6,207 nt of DNA, taken from assembly GCA_003518885.1 (NCBI GenBank), contig DOXU01000018.1, positions 1-6,207 of the forward strand. Reading direction: 5' to 3'. Every line of letters starts with the position of its first letter. The stretch's first letter is position 1. This DNA comes from Oscillospiraceae bacterium. GTDB taxonomy: Bacteria > Bacillota > Clostridia > Oscillospirales > Ethanoligenentaceae. A program made the translations under genes and the position numbers. This document shows positions 4,773-6,207 of this stretch, piece by piece. The notes under the pieces were generated by a model that was given only the letters and a program-made list of their open reading frames with translations, was not told the origin of the DNA and ran no database searches.

Positions 4773-6125
4773 TTAAGCCTCCATCTGTGCTTTTACAACA
4801 TTAGCAACGTCATTTGCCAATTTTTCAATAAGGTCCAGATTTTCTCCTTCAACCATGACACGGATGAGCGGTTCTGTTCCCGAAGCGCGCAGCAAAATGC
4901 GGCCATCGCCAGAAAGGGATTTTTCGGCTTCATCGATTGCCTTCTGTACGGTATTATTTGTGCAAAGTTTTTCTTTGTCTTCTGGAGTTACCGGAACATT
5001 GACCATCACCTGTGGATAGGTTTGCATAATAGAGGCAAGTGCAGAGGCTTTGATTCCATTTTCTTTTATTGCGCTAATAAAGCGGATGGCGGTAAGTTCA
5101 CCGTCTCCTGTGGTAGAATCATGCAGAAAAATAATATGACCAGATTGCTCACCACCGATTGCGTAGTTATGCGCTCGCATCGATTCCAATACGTAACGGT
5201 CGCCTACTTTTGTGGTTTCAATATGTATGTCGTTTTGTTGGGCAAAATGAAAGAATCCTAGATTAGAGAGAATAGTGACGACGGCTGTATCATCTGTAAG
5301 GGTTTTATTTTTTTTCATCTCGTGTGCAAAAATAGCAATGAGCTTATCCCCGTCCAATATAGCCCCATTTTCATCTACTGCTAAGCAGCGGTCCGCATCG
5401 CCATCGAAGGCCAAACCGAAGTCTAGATGTTTTTTTACGACAAAATCCTGGAGGCTCTTCAAATGAGTGGACCCACAGTCTCGATTAATATTTGTGCCAT
5501 CTGGTGCGGCGGAAAGAATTTCACAATCTGCACCGAGGGCGGCAAAAAGCAAAGGAGCAGTTACACTGGCTGAGCCATTGGCACAATCAATTGCGAATCG
5601 AAGGCCTGAACAATCTACAGTGGACAAGCCCACTAAATGGCGAACATAATCTTTAGCTGCCGTTCGAACATGTGTAATACGCCCAATTGCGCCGCCCGTG
5701 CAAACAGGAGGTTTTTCCGTTTTATCTAAAACAATCGCTTCAATTTTCTCTTCCAGTTTGTCTGAAAGTTTGTATCCCTCGTTGCTAAATAATTTGATTC
5801 CGTTATATTCCATTGGATTATGAGAGGCAGAGATCATAACACCAGCATCTGCCTCATATTTTTGAACTAGGTAGGCTACAGCTGGTGTAGGGATAACGCC
5901 AAGCATCATCACGTCTGCACCAACAGAGCAAAATCCTGTCGCTAGTGCGCTTTCTAACATATCCGCTGAAGCACGTGTATCCGTTCCAATAACAATGCGT
6001 GGACGATGATTGGTAGTTTCTGTGAGCACCATGGCAGCTGCTCTTCCAATATTGATGGCAAGTGAATAATTCAGTTCTGTGCCGGCAATACCACGCACGC
6101 CGTCGGTTCCAAAAAGTCTGCCCAT
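4773..6125 (-). CDS. glmM: Phosphoglucosamine mutase GlmM
   Basis: GlmM converts glucosamine-6-phosphate to glucosamine-1-phosphate, the step before UDP-N-acetylglucosamine for peptidoglycan; it is cytoplasmic and activated by phosphorylation of an active-site serine. From the chosen ATG the protein has 450 residues, the usual length. It opens MGRLFGTDGVRGIAG. The phosphoserine loop is ISASHNP (98-104, catalytic S101), the Mg-binding loop DGDADR (241-246), the sugar-binding loop GGEQSGH (324-330) and the phosphate-binding loop RASGTEPLIR (413-422). A TTG at 6141-6143 could extend the frame by six residues (MKGGKT), but those codons contain the SD AAGGCGG (6133-6139) for the ATG at 6123-6125, so the shorter form is preferred. 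All key residues are present. It is probably the first gene of a two-gene unit with the methyltransferase downstream. Confidence 0.97.
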   Translation of the reverse strand: MGRLFGTDGVRGIAGTELNYSLAINIGRAAAMVLTETTNHRPRIVIGTDTRASADMLESALATGFCSVGADVMMLGVIPTPAVAYLVQKYEADAGVMISASHNPMEYNGIKLFSNEGYKLSDKLEEKIEAIVLDKTEKPPVCTGGAIGRITHVRTAAKDYVRHLVGLSTVDCSGLRFAIDCANGSASVTAPLLFAALGADCEILSAAPDGTNINRDCGSTHLKSLQDFVVKKHLDFGLAFDGDADRCLAVDENGAILDGDKLIAIFAHEMKKNKTLTDDTAVVTILSNLGFFHFAQQNDIHIETTKVGDRYVLESMRAHNYAIGGEQSGHIIFLHDSTTGDGELTAIRFISAIKENGIKASALASIMQTYPQVMVNVPVTPEDKEKLCTNNTVQKAIDEAEKSLSGDGRILLRASGTEPLIRVMVEGENLDLIEKLANDVANVVKAQMEA

Positions 6126-6146
6126 CGTTTTACCGCCTTTCAAATA

Positions 6147-6177
6147 ATTATAACGGGAAATCCCGCTTTTAATTCAA
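6147..6177 (-). promoter_or_regulatory. Candidate sigma-A promoter of glmM
   Basis: On the minus strand TATAAT (6147-6152) is a perfect -10 box. TTGAAT (6172-6177) lies 19 bp upstream as a fair -35 box, a spacer longer than the optimum of 17. The start would fall near 6140, giving a very short leader of about 15 nt that still includes the AAGGCGG SD. The DNA further upstream is strongly AT-rich. The long spacer lowers confidence. Confidence 0.5.
6154..6165. repeat. Palindrome in the glmM promoter spacer
   Basis: CGGGA-AA-TCCCG is a perfect 5-bp inverted repeat located between the candidate -35 and -10 boxes of glmM. Its position would suit an operator, and it is GC-rich within an AT-rich stretch. 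Alternatively it is the remnant of a terminator for a gene beyond the window edge, but no U-tract follows it on the minus strand. No regulator can be named. Confidence 0.4.
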
Positions 6178-6207
6178 TGATATAAAATTCGATTAATATA
6201 AAGACTT

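Noticed and set aside
4665..5261. Plus-strand 198-codon frame across the glmM/methyltransferase junction
   Set aside because: It is antisense to two clear genes and has no SD or recognisable domain. It is rich in Phe, Cys and His, as expected for a shadow frame.
6126..6207. glmS-type or other riboswitch before glmM
   Set aside because: The predicted leader is only about 15 nt and the upstream DNA is AT-rich with one 5-bp palindrome; there is no room or structure for a riboswitch.

Overview
The window is a compact, almost fully coding stretch with every supported gene on the minus strand, so transcription runs from high to low coordinates. The gene families, Shine-Dalgarno (SD) rich starts, frequent TTG/GTG start codons and very short intergenic gaps point to a low-to-mid GC Firmicute of class Clostridia. 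A DUF5711-like protein and a PF10672-type methyltransferase suggest the Oscillospirales (Ruminococcaceae/Oscillospiraceae) neighbourhood. That placement is inferred from recalled family distribution, not from a search.

Layout in transcription order. (1) 6207-6126: an AT-rich upstream region with a plausible promoter and a small palindrome. (2) 6125-4773: glmM, phosphoglucosamine mutase (cell-wall precursor synthesis). (3) 4767-3892: a class I SAM-dependent methyltransferase, starting 5 nt after glmM with its SD inside the glmM 3' end. (4) 3891-3806: a short intergenic region with a perfect-consensus sigma-A promoter (TTGACA-16-TATAAT) and a stem-loop at the predicted 5' end of the transcript. 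(5) 3805-535: ecfA1-ecfA2-ecfT-truA, the energising module of a shared energy-coupling factor (ECF) vitamin/metal transporter plus tRNA pseudouridine synthase A. These genes overlap by 28 and 4 nt, or lie 21 nt apart. (6) 534-416: a 119-nt gap with a small tandem repeat, a small palindrome and a strong SD. (7) 415-1: the start of a single-pass membrane protein that begins with GTG and leaves the window unfinished. It resembles DUF5711 and is easily missed because it has neither an ATG start nor a stop inside the window.

How the genes work together: EcfA1, EcfA2 and EcfT form the ATPase/transmembrane core that pairs with substrate-binding S components. No S component is encoded here, as expected for a group II module serving several S components encoded elsewhere. 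The ecfA1-ecfA2-ecfT-truA order is a well-known Firmicute arrangement, often at the end of the ribosomal protein cluster. Here it lies instead behind a glmM-methyltransferase pair and in front of a DUF5711-like gene.

This is mostly ordinary housekeeping DNA, and I see no CRISPR, mobile element, RNA gene or defence system. The points most worth a second look are the overlooked partial gene at the left edge, the slippery G-tract at the ecfA1/ecfA2 junction that would read directly into the ecfA2 frame after a -1 slip, the perfect promoter with its 5' hairpin, and the methyltransferase without the usual m5C cysteine.
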